64,000 nt of DNA from GCA-2748575 sp965222725 (GTDB lineage Bacteria > Pseudomonadota > Gammaproteobacteria > Pseudomonadales > Ketobacteraceae), in NCBI GenBank assembly GCA_965222725.1, contig OZ244969.1, positions 2,294,001-2,358,000 of the forward strand, given 5' to 3'. Made by a program: the position numbers and the translations under genes. This document shows, piece by piece, positions 1 through 8,979 of the stretch (the first letter of the stretch is position 1; every line of letters begins with the position of its first letter). Below the pieces are notes generated by a model that was not told the DNA's origin, ran no database searches, and worked only from the letters and a program-made list of their open reading frames with translations.

Positions 1-1
1 A

Positions 2-3000
2 CAGCCGTTGAAAGCTCTGGGGGATTCGACTGGTTACGCAGGGTATAGCGATCACCGGGGGCTCCTTATGGCTGAATTGAACAATGTGGTACCTAACGGT
101 AAAACTCCCATTATGGGTACGTTGCTTGAGATTGGGCAATACCTCAACAGTGGGCAAGTTATTAACGGAAAACAGCGAATGCCGGCAGAGGACCTGGAAT
201 CGGCTGGGTATTCTGATGGTGGTACGCCTTATCTCATCGGTTACGGGCTGAAATATGGGCAAACTGCTCGAACCAGCCATCCGCAAACGGTTACCGAGGA
301 GTCTTTGGCGTATTTCGCAGAAGAGGCGTGCCAAGCTCAAATTGAAGCTGAAGTGGTGCTGGGAAAGAGTCACATCGCTTGTATAAGTGAGTCGTTAGGA
401 CTGGTTGGAGATGTATCGCCACCTGTTTTCTATAATGAAGATATTAATCGCGCATCTGTATGTGGTAACAATGCAGAGCAGGCAGACGGGCTGGCCACCA
501 CTCAGGTGGTTCTGCTTTCTGATGGTCTGGCATTCGGTGAAAGGCTGAACTTTGAAGCTGAAGGCGCGTCAATGGCTACGTGGGTTCGTCGCTTCGTTAC
601 GGCGGACCGCGATGCTACAGGAGTGATTACTGCTGGAGAAGTCTTTGATCAATCGGCGGATGACTTTCCTGAGAGCGCAAGGTTTACAGACCTGGGTTGT
701 CCTGAAACTGCGTACTCCAACGGTGATAGCACCGAGAAGCAGCAATATGAAAGCTGTCTCGCTAATATTGCTAACCGGTTCCGGGAGCTGGATGTAAAAG
801 TCAATGTTATAGGTTTTGCCATTGATGATGATGATTTTGATGTTAACAATAATTACCTTAGAAAAATCGCTGAGATTACCGGAGGCGATTTCCGATATAC
901 CAATGATGTGGGTGAGCTTCAGTCATTTATAGTCAACCTGGCTTCTGGCGCAGTTGCAGCATCCAGGCTTTCTGTGCCACTTTCTCCCTCTGTGGCTGTG
1001 AACCCGGGTTCGATCCTCACCAACTCAGGTGAAGTCTATATACCCGGCTTTCAGTCCGGTGACTCCAGTTTCTATTATGGCAACCTCAAAAAGTACGAGG
1101 TTGAGGTGAGGGCGGCGACCACTGATGCAGAAGGCAATGCCACAAGCTACGAAACCGTATTGGTAGGTGCTAACGGTGACGCCACCGAGGAATGCCAGAT
1201 TGGTGATGATGAAAATAATGTTTATACCTGTTTTAAAAGTGACGTGCGTGATTTCTGGGCCAGTGCAGCCCCACAAGGTGTAGACCGTAATTATGCTGCC
1301 GTCACTGTTGGTGGTGCCGCCGCAGAACAGGGGGTTTTTGGCCCAGACCCCACGGATGGTCGCAAGGTGTTTATTCAGAATGGCAAAGACTCCCACGAAC
1401 TCAAACAATTAAACCTGATTTCCATCGATGGTAATGCCGATTATGGTACGCCGGATGAAGATGCCCTGCACCTTACAGTCGATGAAGTCGATATCGCTAC
1501 TAAGAATTACTATGCGCAGTTGGTGGAAGATCCCGGTTCCCCTGGGAGTTATTTCGCCAGTTTCAATGCCTTGCAAGCCGCTATTGATGGTGGAGCCACT
1601 GGTTTGCTTAGCAATAATTTTTCCCATGATCTTATCCGCTGGCTGAGCGGAGTTGATCAGAACCGTTTTAATAGTGAAGGGGGATATACCTCTATCGGCG
1701 ACCAGAATGAACGTGCCTTGCTTGGCGCAAATGCTCCGGTTGTAAATGCAAGTGAGGATCTGAGCAAGTCACGGTTATATTATGGTGCAATTGTTCATAG
1801 TTCCCCGACGTTGGTCAATTATAGTTTTGATCGCACGGATGATGGTCTGGTATACGACAATACAATATTTGTCAGTGGGAATGATGGCTTTTTGCGGGCA
1901 GTGGACGCTTCGGACGGCACTGAACATTTCAGCTTTTTTCCGGAAGCGCTGATCCCCAATCTTGCCGCCTGGTACCAGAATTCCCCTGGAAAAATGGTAT
2001 ACGGTCTGGATTCCACCTGGACTGCCTGGCGTCAGGACTTGCCTAATGATTCTGGTGTGTTCGATGGTCAGATTAGTGGTGGCGACGGTCTTGGTTTTGT
2101 TCGCCTGTATGGTGGTATGCGTCGTGGCGGTTCCAGTTATTATTTCCTGGATGTATCCAATCTCAACCAGCCGAAATTATTGAGGGAGATCAACCCGGAG
2201 GACGAACACTTTGAAAGACTGGGCCAAACCTGGTCGCAACCGGTTTTGGCGCGTATTAAAAAACCGGGTGATTCGTTTCCGACTGTGGTAGCGGTTTTTG
2301 GTGGTGGCTATGACCCGGACAATGATTCCGAATATAGCGAGACTGCTCCTATCCATAGCAATCCGAATTGTATTGATACGGCAGAAGAGGAAAATATCTG
2401 CGGTAACCAGATTTACATGGTAAAGGCGGGTGGTTATACAGGGGGACCCGGTGATGAAACCGGAATAGGGGATAGTGTGTGGTGGGCCTCCAACGATGGC
2501 CCTTCGGTTGATTTCAGCCCCGGCGCCACTATGTATTCAGCTGTGGACAACATGAACCACAGCATTCCCTCCAAGGTTAAAACCATCGATATTGATGACG
2601 ACGGCTATACGGATCGCATTTATGTGGGCGACCTGGGAGGCCAGGTATTCAGAATCAAAATCAACAACCATATTACCAATGCTGATTCCCCTGAAGCCCA
2701 GTTTATAACCATTGATACGTTGGCCCAGGTGGGGCATGAAGGCTTTGTGGTACAAAGTGAAGCTAATGACCGGATGTTTTTTGAAGCACCCAGTGTGGCT
2801 GTGATGAAGAATAATAACAGACGTTATATCGGTGTGGCGATTGCGTCTGGCTGGCGTCCTAATCCATCAGATGACACAGTGCAAGAGGAGCTTTATTTCT
2901 TCCGTGATGAACTGGCAGGTAACGAGGATATTATTCAGCGCCCGAGCCCGGCGGGAACAGAGGGTAATGATGATTTTATTCTCGGGGCGCAGGCCTTTAC

Positions 3001-3505
3001 CGGGACTGCGGCTCAATTAGATGCCGCTAAAGCCCTTGCCGTGAGTTTGAATTCCGACGATGACAACGCCGGAGAAAAAGCCTTTGGATCACCAATTATT
3101 TTGCGCAGCAATGTGTTTTTACCGATTTATATTCCGCCGACCAGTACCGAGCTGGAAACCTCGTTGACTCAATGTGAGCCGCCTCCACACCGCAGTGCAC
3201 TGGTTGGATTCCGGGTGCAGAGTGATGCAGAGGTTTCCTTTGTTAATAACGATGGCAATATTGTTGCTGGCACACCTCCGGAAGGGAATGTTGCTTCTTT
3301 CTTCCGTAGTTCAGGTGTCCGTTCGGTTCCTTTTAATGGTCTGGGTGTTCATGTGGGCAACGATACGGTGTCCATTCTGGCGGGTACAGAATCCATTACC
3401 CTGTCGCTTCCCGATGACAGGGTACGTAAAACCCGGTGGGAGTTGCTCGAAAGTGGCCAGGATGCGATTGATCAGCTGGAAAATCCGGTCAGTGGCCCCG
3501 AATAG
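2..3505 (+). CDS. pilY1: PilY1/PilC-family type IV pilus tip adhesin, 5' truncated by window edge
   Basis: The frame is open to the left edge, so the N-terminus with its signal peptide is missing. The visible ~1165 residues begin inside the von Willebrand A-like region (strand VVLLSDG near residue 165, strand VNVIGFAID near 275). An Asp-rich loop follows, then the large C-terminal beta-propeller domain typical of PilY1. A DxDxDGxxD calcium-type loop is encoded near 2587-2613. PilY1 proteins sit at the pilus tip, prime pilus assembly with minor pilins and affect retraction through calcium binding; that role is inferred from the family. A minor pseudopilin gene lies just downstream on the other strand and pilSR follow, consistent with a pilus locus. 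A strong terminator follows the stop. Confidence 0.9.
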   Translation, partial: QPLKALGDSTGYAGYSDHRGLLMAELNNVVPNGKTPIMGTLLEIGQYLNSGQVINGKQRMPAEDLESAGYSDGGTPYLIGYGLKYGQTARTSHPQTVTEESLAYFAEEACQAQIEAEVVLGKSHIACISESLGLVGDVSPPVFYNEDINRASVCGNNAEQADGLATTQVVLLSDGLAFGERLNFEAEGASMATWVRRFVTADRDATGVITAGEVFDQSADDFPESARFTDLGCPETAYSNGDSTEKQQYESCLANIANRFRELDVKVNVIGFAIDDDDFDVNNNYLRKIAEITGGDFRYTNDVGELQSFIVNLASGAVAASRLSVPLSPSVAVNPGSILTNSGEVYIPGFQSGDSSFYYGNLKKYEVEVRAATTDAEGNATSYETVLVGANGDATEECQIGDDENNVYTCFKSDVRDFWASAAPQGVDRNYAAVTVGGAAAEQGVFGPDPTDGRKVFIQNGKDSHELKQLNLISIDGNADYGTPDEDALHLTVDEVDIATKNYYAQLVEDPGSPGSYFASFNALQAAIDGGATGLLSNNFSHDLIRWLSGVDQNRFNSEGGYTSIGDQNERALLGANAPVVNASEDLSKSRLYYGAIVHSSPTLVNYSFDRTDDGLVYDNTIFVSGNDGFLRAVDASDGTEHFSFFPEALIPNLAAWYQNSPGKMVYGLDSTWTAWRQDLPNDSGVFDGQISGGDGLGFVRLYGGMRRGGSSYYFLDVSNLNQPKLLREINPEDEHFERLGQTWSQPVLARIKKPGDSFPTVVAVFGGGYDPDNDSEYSETAPIHSNPNCIDTAEEENICGNQIYMVKAGGYTGGPGDETGIGDSVWWASNDGPSVDFSPGATMYSAVDNMNHSIPSKVKTIDIDDDGYTDRIYVGDLGGQVFRIKINNHITNADSPEAQFITIDTLAQVGHEGFVVQSEANDRMFFEAPSVAVMKNNNRRYIGVAIASGWRPNPSDDTVQEELYFFRDELAGNEDIIQRPSPAGTEGNDDFILGAQAFTGTAAQLDAAKALAVSLNSDDDNAGEKAFGSPIILRSNVFLPIYIPPTSTELETSLTQCEPPPHRSALVGFRVQSDAEVSFVNNDGNIVAGTPPEGNVASFFRSSGVRSVPFNGLGVHVGNDTVSILAGTESITLSLPDDRVRKTRWELLESGQDAIDQLENPVSGPE

Positions 3506-3529
3506 CAATCGCTTTAGCATTGCTTGAAT

Positions 3530-3560
3530 AAAAACAGCCGGTTTGCCCGGCTGTTTTTGT
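3530..3560. terminator. Bidirectional Rho-independent terminator
   Basis: An 8-bp perfect stem (3534-3541 with 3547-3554) has an A-run on its left and a T-run on its right. It can therefore end transcription of pilY1 on the plus strand and of the minor pseudopilin gene on the minus strand. Confidence 0.85.
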
Positions 3561-3604
3561 TTGTGTCCTTGATGCTCTTGCCGGACAGCTGGGGTTCATA
3601 AATG

Positions 3605-4174
3605 TCAGCTCAAACAACTCATCTCGCTGAGATAGGATAACCTCGCCACCTGCTCCGGCGTGTAGGACCGAATACGTCCACCCCGGCTCACCACAATGCG
3701 GCGAAAGTCTGTCACTCCGGTGGACTTCGGGCAAAACAATAAACTGCCGGACCGGCCTTTCAACAGGCCAGATGGGCGAAAGGTAAAGCGACTGATATTG
3801 CCGTGGGTGGTAAAGGTGTCTCCTGTCTGGTAATGGTAGAGCACCGGTGTTACCTCCCGGTTGATAAATTCATTTTCTGCGCGGCCGTGAACGAATACCA
3901 GAAAACCCTTTTCCCAGCCGCCGTCACACTCGTTTCCGGTCAGGCTGCCACACACTGTGACATGGGTTTTGGCATTAATGGCATATTGCCGCGCCAGTGA
4001 AAAGCTTTCCAGTAACTCGGTGGTTTCCGCCAGTACCTGCATGCGGTCCACCAGCTTCATAAAAGCGGGCAAGCCTACACTCAGTAAAACCGTGCTGATC
4101 ACCAGTGTGACCATCAGTTCAATAAGGCTAAAACCCCGGGGGCTGGATTCCCCAAATCGCATATTCGTCATCAT
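3605..4174 (-). CDS. FimT/GspH-family minor type IV pseudopilin
   Basis: The protein is about 189 residues. Near the N-terminus is a class III prepilin signal: short hydrophilic leader, cleavage before Phe in GFSLIELMV with the conserved Glu at mature position 5, then a hydrophobic helix. The C-terminal half (CGS..., EKGFLVFV, LLFCP, ...RIVVSRGGRIR) resembles FimT/FimU/GspH minor pilins, which form the priming complex at the pilus tip. It would be cleaved by PilD and inserted in the inner membrane. The frame extends further upstream into the divergent thiO, but only the ATG cluster at 4162-4174 gives a normal leader; an AAGG motif overlaps the first ATGs, so the exact ATG is uncertain. It converges on pilY1 across a shared terminator. 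Confidence 0.85.
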   Translation of the reverse strand: MMTNMRFGESSPRGFSLIELMVTLVISTVLLSVGLPAFMKLVDRMQVLAETTELLESFSLARQYAINAKTHVTVCGSLTGNECDGGWEKGFLVFVHGRAENEFINREVTPVLYHYQTGDTFTTHGNISRFTFRPSGLLKGRSGSLLFCPKSTGVTDFRRIVVSRGGRIRSYTPEQVARLSYLSEMSCLS

Positions 4175-4258
4175 CCTTGATCTGTCCCATTTAAAAATCA
4201 TCCTGATATGTGACAATAGACACTTCTTAAACAAAGATTTGAGCGATAAGTGATCATT

Positions 4259-5368
4259 ATGACCGATGTCATTATTGTCGGTGGTGGCATTATCGGCCTG
4301 CTGTCTGCCCGAGAGCTGGTGGCGGCCGGGTGTACCGTCAAACTGATAGACAAACAGCAGCCAGGGCAGGAAGCCTCCTGGGCGGGGGGCGGTATCGTCT
4401 CGCCGCTGTATCCCTGGCATTACGATGATGCCATCACGGCACTGGTGCGCTGGGCCCAGGCGTATTATCCGGAACTGTCGGCGGCCCTGCTGGAAGAGAC
4501 AGGTATTGATCCGGAGTTTTCACCCTGCGGTCTCTACATGCTGGATTCCGAGGATCACGAACGGGCGCTGAGCTGGGCGGAACGCGTGTCAGCAAAACTG
4601 GCAGACAGCGATATTGAACAGGTCTATCACCAGATTCCGGCGCTGAAACCGGGATTCCGTAAGGCTCTAGCCATGCCGGACGTGGGTAATGTAAGGAATC
4701 CGCGATTGTTGAAAGCCCTGGTGGCCAGTTTGTTGATGTCGGAGCGATTTGAGCTGGTGACCGATGAACCCGTAAGCAAACTACTGGTAAGCCATGGGCG
4801 TGTCTGTGGCGTAAAAACGGATACCGGTAGCCACAGTGCCGACAAAGTGCTGGTGGCGGCAGGGGCCTGGAGCCCGTTGCTGACTGGCCGGGTGGCCTTG
4901 CCGCTGACCATTGAGCCGGTAAGGGGTGAAATGCTGGTGTTCGAGCCCAAGCCAGGATTGTTGCCCAGTATAGTGCTGGTTAACGGGAAGTATCTGATAC
5001 CCAGGCGCGATGGCCGCATCGTCGTGGGCAGTACCACGGAAAAGGTGGGCTACAACAAAGACACCACCGGCGCGGGTCGGGATACATTGCTGACGGCTGC
5101 CTTTGGCATTGTCCCCATGCTTAAATCCTTGCGGGTGGAAAAACACTGGGCCGGTTTGCGGCCCGGGGCACCTGCGGGGCTTCCCTATATGGGTGAATCC
5201 CCCGACATCGCCGGTCTGTATGTTTGTGCGGGGCACTATCGTAATGGTTTGGTGACGGCGCCAGCCTCGGCGCGCTTGATGGCGGACCTGATGGTGGGAC
5301 AGGACCCGGAGATTAATCCGGATCCTTTCAGGCTGGACAGGGAGATCATCGAAGCCGAAATGTTCTGA
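4259..5368 (+). CDS. thiO: Glycine oxidase ThiO (FAD-dependent)
   Basis: The 369-residue protein starts with a Rossmann dinucleotide motif (GGGIIGLLSARE) followed by a beta strand ending in Asp, typical of D-amino-acid-oxidase-like flavoproteins. The C-terminal signatures HWAGLRPGAP and CAGHYRNGLVTAP are characteristic of ThiO. ThiO oxidises glycine to iminoglycine for assembly of the thiamine thiazole ring in the cytoplasm. The ATG at 4259 is preferred over an in-frame GTG at 4250 because flavoproteins of this family begin a few residues before the FAD motif. The gene stands alone, divergent from the minor pilin gene and convergent with pilR; no other thi gene is visible. Confidence 0.9.
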   Translation: MTDVIIVGGGIIGLLSARELVAAGCTVKLIDKQQPGQEASWAGGGIVSPLYPWHYDDAITALVRWAQAYYPELSAALLEETGIDPEFSPCGLYMLDSEDHERALSWAERVSAKLADSDIEQVYHQIPALKPGFRKALAMPDVGNVRNPRLLKALVASLLMSERFELVTDEPVSKLLVSHGRVCGVKTDTGSHSADKVLVAAGAWSPLLTGRVALPLTIEPVRGEMLVFEPKPGLLPSIVLVNGKYLIPRRDGRIVVGSTTEKVGYNKDTTGAGRDTLLTAAFGIVPMLKSLRVEKHWAGLRPGAPAGLPYMGESPDIAGLYVCAGHYRNGLVTAPASARLMADLMVGQDPEINPDPFRLDREIIEAEMF

Positions 5369-5373
5369 CCATT

Positions 5374-5395
5374 GCCCGGCAGGATTGGGCCGGGC
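5374..5395. terminator. GC-rich hairpin between convergent thiO and pilR
   Basis: A 7-bp GC stem (5374-5380 with 5389-5395) lies in the short spacer between the two stop codons. It lacks a clear T-run, so terminator function is only suggested by position. Confidence 0.35.
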
Positions 5396-5415
5396 TAGGA
5401 TGGAAAAGGAAAGCC

Positions 5416-6810
5416 TCAGGGCTCGTCCTTGTCCAACCCCAGCTTTTTCAGGCGATAACGCAGGGAGCGGAAACTCATTCCCAGTTTTTTGGCGGCGGCG
5501 GTGCGGTTCCAGCGGGTGTCTTCCAGAGCCTTGAGAATGGCCTGCTTTTCAATATCGGTCAGGTAGTCTTCCAGGGAATCGCCGATATTGAATTCCGAAG
5601 CCAGCTCGCCGCTGGTGGCTCCCTGCAGTTGGCCGTTATCCTCACCCTCATTGCCGGTGGGCAAATGCAGGTGCTCCGGCATAATCACATCGTCATCACA
5701 CAATGTGACTGCCCGCTCCAGAACGTTTTCCAGTTCGCGGACATTTCCGGGGAAAGGATAATCTTCCAGGCGGCGGCAGGCCTTGTCGCTCAGCACCGGC
5801 ATTTCCATTTGCCATTCATCTGCCAGCGCATTCAGCGTATGCTGCGCCAGAATCACGATATCTTCCGGCCGTTCCCTCAAGGGTGGCACTGAAATCTGTA
5901 TCACATTGATACGATAAAACAGATCCTGACGAAAATCCCCGTTTTCTACCAGCGCCGCCAGATCCTTGTGGGTGGCGCTCAGAATCCGGATGTCGGTGGG
6001 TACTTCTTTCTGGGTGCCTACGGGCCGCACGGCTTTTTCCTGAATGGCCCGCAGAAGTTTTACCTGCATATGCAGGGGCAAATCTGCGACCTCGTCCAGG
6101 AACAGAGTGCCGCCCTGGGCGGCCAGGAACAGGCCTTCCTTGTCTTCGTAGGCGCCGGTAAAACTGCCTTTCTTGTGGCCGAAAAACTCGCTTTCCATCA
6201 GTTCATCAGGAATGGCGCCACAGTTGACCGGCACAAAGGGGCCGTCGCCCCGGGGGCCCAGCTCATGTATCTGGCGGGCCACCAGCTCTTTACCGCTGCC
6301 GGATTCACCAAAAATATAAACCGGTGCCTGGCTGCGGGCCAGTTTACGGATCTGCTTGTGGAGCTTTTGAATGGCGGGTGACTGGCCCAGAATGGGGGAG
6401 TCGTCATCTGCCGTAATAGGCACTTCAATTTCCGGTGCCTTGCGCTTCAGTTTGAGGGCGGTGTTTACCAGGTCCCGCAGCCGCTGTAGCTCCACTGGTT
6501 TGGACACAAAATCAAAGGCACCGGCTTTCAGCGCTTCGATAGCCGTATCCATGCTGCCGTAGGCAGTGAGAACGGCGACGGGTGTCTGGGGGTACTGATC
6601 ACTGATAAATTTCACCATTTCAATGCCATTGCCATCCGGCAGGTTCATATCCGTGATGCAAAGATCAAAGGGCTGGGAGGTGATCAGCTTGGAGGCCTGT
6701 TTCAGGCTTTCCGCCGCAAAGGTTTCGATATCCATGCGGGACAGGGTGAGCTGCAGCAATTCGCGGATATCCGGTTCATCGTCAATGATCAAGGCGCTGT
6801 AGGCAGTCAT
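5416..6810 (-). CDS. pilR: PilR, sigma-54-dependent response regulator of pilin transcription
   Basis: The 464-residue protein has NtrC-type architecture. A receiver domain (about 1-120) carries the acidic pair DD near residue 10, the phospho-acceptor Asp54 and a Lys in FVSKP. The AAA+ domain (about 145-385) has Walker A GESGSGKE, the sigma-54 contact motif GSFTGA and the arginine-finger segment LRERPED. A Fis-type helix-turn-helix follows (AAKKLGMSFRSLRYRLKKLG) at the C-terminus. PilR activates sigma-54 transcription of pilA after phosphorylation by PilS. It lies 22 bp downstream of pilS on the same strand, so the two are co-transcribed. Confidence 0.95.
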   Translation of the reverse strand: MTAYSALIIDDEPDIRELLQLTLSRMDIETFAAESLKQASKLITSQPFDLCITDMNLPDGNGIEMVKFISDQYPQTPVAVLTAYGSMDTAIEALKAGAFDFVSKPVELQRLRDLVNTALKLKRKAPEIEVPITADDDSPILGQSPAIQKLHKQIRKLARSQAPVYIFGESGSGKELVARQIHELGPRGDGPFVPVNCGAIPDELMESEFFGHKKGSFTGAYEDKEGLFLAAQGGTLFLDEVADLPLHMQVKLLRAIQEKAVRPVGTQKEVPTDIRILSATHKDLAALVENGDFRQDLFYRINVIQISVPPLRERPEDIVILAQHTLNALADEWQMEMPVLSDKACRRLEDYPFPGNVRELENVLERAVTLCDDDVIMPEHLHLPTGNEGEDNGQLQGATSGELASEFNIGDSLEDYLTDIEKQAILKALEDTRWNRTAAAKKLGMSFRSLRYRLKKLGLDKDEP

Positions 6811-6832
6811 AATCAGTAGGCTCTATCCCTCG

Positions 6833-8452
6833 TTATAGTGCGATATTCTTGTCCGGGTGAGAGAACGTAATACGGAAACAGGCTCCCTGGGTGGATGGTA
6901 CCAAGTCTAAACGGGCCTGATTCGATTCACAAAGTTCTTTTGCGATATACAGCCCCAGTCCGGTGCCCGTATTGTCCGTTGTGTAGAAGGGTTCAAAAAT
7001 CTTGTCACGATCTTCCTCGGGGACGCCCGGGCCTTTATCGATCACTTCCAGGAAAGGGCGCTCGGTTTGCAGTGACACGCCGGCCACCAGGGTAACCTCC
7101 CGCTTGCCGGTGGCTTTTTCTGAATAGCGAATACCGTTGAGTAACAGGTTGCTGAGTACCTGATGGATCTGCGAAGGGTCAACCTGAAACTCGATATCGT
7201 CGCGCTCGTGCTGGAAGCGAACCTCGGCCGGGGTGGGCAGGGTCATTTGAAATACTTCCAGGAATTCCTCGCACCATGCCACCAGATTAAGCCGTTCCGG
7301 CATAGCGGGTTTGCGCCTTGAGAGTTGCAGCACGTTTTCAATAACCTTATTCATACGTACACAGTGTTGCTGCACGATTTCCGCCAGGCGCTGATCGGTG
7401 TTTTTCAGGTCGGGAGATTCATAAAGCAATTGTGCCGCATGGCTGATTGCTCCCAGCGGGTTGCGGATCTCATGGGCGATGCTGGCGGTCAGTCCGCCCA
7501 GGGATGCCAGCTTGAGCTGCTGGGCATGTTGTGTCATGCGGGTGTTATCGTCCACAAAGATCAGTACGTCAGAGCGTTCATCGGTTTCCAGGGAGGTGAA
7601 GTTAACAGACACCTCCGGCCCATTGACGGATGCGCGAAACGGTTTGCGCTTCTGCAAATCTGATGTCCGCCATTCGTGGAGTTGCTCACAGAGCTCCGGA
7701 GAAATATTTTCCAGTTTCTGATTGTCCATGCCGGGCATGCCGAACATTTTCCAGCAGGCTTCATTGATCAGGCGCACCCGGTCCTGTTTGTCCACCACCA
7801 CAATCCCGGTGCGCATGCGCTGGATAATGTGGTGGTTGAGTTCCTCGAGTTCCGCAACTTCCAGGGTTTTCTGGCGGGCCAAGGCTTCACTTTCACGCAA
7901 ACGGGCTGCCAGCTGCTGGGAAAAAAGTGATGTGATAAAAAACACGGCTCCCATCAGGCCGGCTTGCACGAATTCGTTGCTGGTGAATTTGCCGGTGGTA
8001 ACGGCAATAAATACAGACTGATAGAGCACCGCGAGAGTGGCAATAGCAGCAAAGAGTGTGGCCAGTTTACCCACCACCAGTATGCTGCCGGCAGCTACCG
8101 CAATGACCAGCAGGATCGACAGGTTACTGGAGCTGACGTCATTGGCGTACTCCAGGATGGCGATGGCCAGAATGTCGATGACGATAATGATAAAAATCTG
8201 AACTTTCAGCCCGCCATCCACCGTCTTCCGGACGGTGAATAAATTCAGAATACAGATCAGCAGGTAACTGACAGTGGTAAAAAAGTAGAGTTGCGAGTCA
8301 ATACTGTTCAGCACCCTGTCGGTGGAAAAGAACAGCAGTGACAGCAACACGCCCGCCAGCAGCAGTCGGTAGATCAGATAAACGCGCAACGGGCGCCAGT
8401 CATTGGCGACCGGTGCTTTGGGGCTTTCTGTTGATGCTGCCAGTAAGCTCAA
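6833..8452 (-). CDS. pilS: PilS, membrane sensor histidine kinase
   Basis: The 539-residue protein has about six hydrophobic segments (roughly 25-180), a short coiled region, a PAS domain (about 205-310), an H-box with His327 in AHEIRNPLG, and a C-terminal HATPase domain with an N-box (LLLNGIRYS) and glycine boxes (DKGPGVP, GTGLGLYIAKE). PilS sits in the inner membrane, senses pilin levels and phosphorylates PilR; this role comes from the family. It is the middle gene of the minus-strand operon PP0621-type gene, pilS, pilR. The annotated ATG is the longest in-frame start. Confidence 0.93.
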   Translation of the reverse strand: MSLLAASTESPKAPVANDWRPLRVYLIYRLLLAGVLLSLLFFSTDRVLNSIDSQLYFFTTVSYLLICILNLFTVRKTVDGGLKVQIFIIIVIDILAIAILEYANDVSSSNLSILLVIAVAAGSILVVGKLATLFAAIATLAVLYQSVFIAVTTGKFTSNEFVQAGLMGAVFFITSLFSQQLAARLRESEALARQKTLEVAELEELNHHIIQRMRTGIVVVDKQDRVRLINEACWKMFGMPGMDNQKLENISPELCEQLHEWRTSDLQKRKPFRASVNGPEVSVNFTSLETDERSDVLIFVDDNTRMTQHAQQLKLASLGGLTASIAHEIRNPLGAISHAAQLLYESPDLKNTDQRLAEIVQQHCVRMNKVIENVLQLSRRKPAMPERLNLVAWCEEFLEVFQMTLPTPAEVRFQHERDDIEFQVDPSQIHQVLSNLLLNGIRYSEKATGKREVTLVAGVSLQTERPFLEVIDKGPGVPEEDRDKIFEPFYTTDNTGTGLGLYIAKELCESNQARLDLVPSTQGACFRITFSHPDKNIAL

Positions 8453-8522
8453 TCGCTACCTCTTCCAGGTAATAACACGTCAGGATAACGGGACCAGTAG
8501 CAGGCCATCACCGAGCAGATGC

Positions 8523-8789
8523 TCAGTTACCGGAATCATCCCCGGCACTGTGATCTTCCAGATAGGCTTTTTTATGGTCTTCACAACAAAAGTGTAGCGT
8601 CTGATACTGAATGCTGTCTTTTTCCGGAAGGTGTACGCCGCATTTGGCACAGCGCTTCATGGTCAGAGGCGTTTCTTTGGTATCCGGGTTGGCTTTGCTT
8701 TTCTCCCCGCTATTGCCCTTCTGCAGCTTCTTGTAGAGGCTGTAGGCAAGCGCGCAGATAACGATAAATAGAATCAGGCGAAACAGCAT
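8523..8789 (-). CDS. PP0621-type small membrane protein with Cys motif
   Basis: The protein is 88 residues. An N-terminal transmembrane helix (about 1-18, LFRLILFIVICALAYSLY) is followed by a charged linker and a metal-binding-like cysteine cluster: CAKC near residues 46-49, then FCCEDH near 67-72. This matches the family usually annotated as PP0621, found beside pilS in pseudomonads. No function is established. The cysteine arrangement suggests a small zinc site on the cytoplasmic side. It is upstream of pilS on the same strand with a gap of about 70 bp and probably shares its transcript. Confidence 0.8.
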   Translation of the reverse strand: MLFRLILFIVICALAYSLYKKLQKGNSGEKSKANPDTKETPLTMKRCAKCGVHLPEKDSIQYQTLHFCCEDHKKAYLEDHSAGDDSGN

Positions 8790-8979
8790 AGAGGTTAAGA
8801 CCTTGTTTGTACGGTTGTTTTCAGGGTATGAAACGGTTTAGTTTTATTGTAACTGATACTGCCGGACCCCGCAGGGCCAATCTTTGCTTCTTGGCCCTAT
8901 TTGGCAGAGAATACGCCTCCGGCGGCAGTGCCGCCAGGGACAAAGACCAGACCAACCAGCGAATTACAGGCCAGCTTCG

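Noticed and set aside
4175..4420. N-terminal extension of the minor pseudopilin frame into thiO
   Set aside because: A prepilin needs a short leader before the cleavage site; an extra 80 residues overlapping thiO would prevent normal processing.
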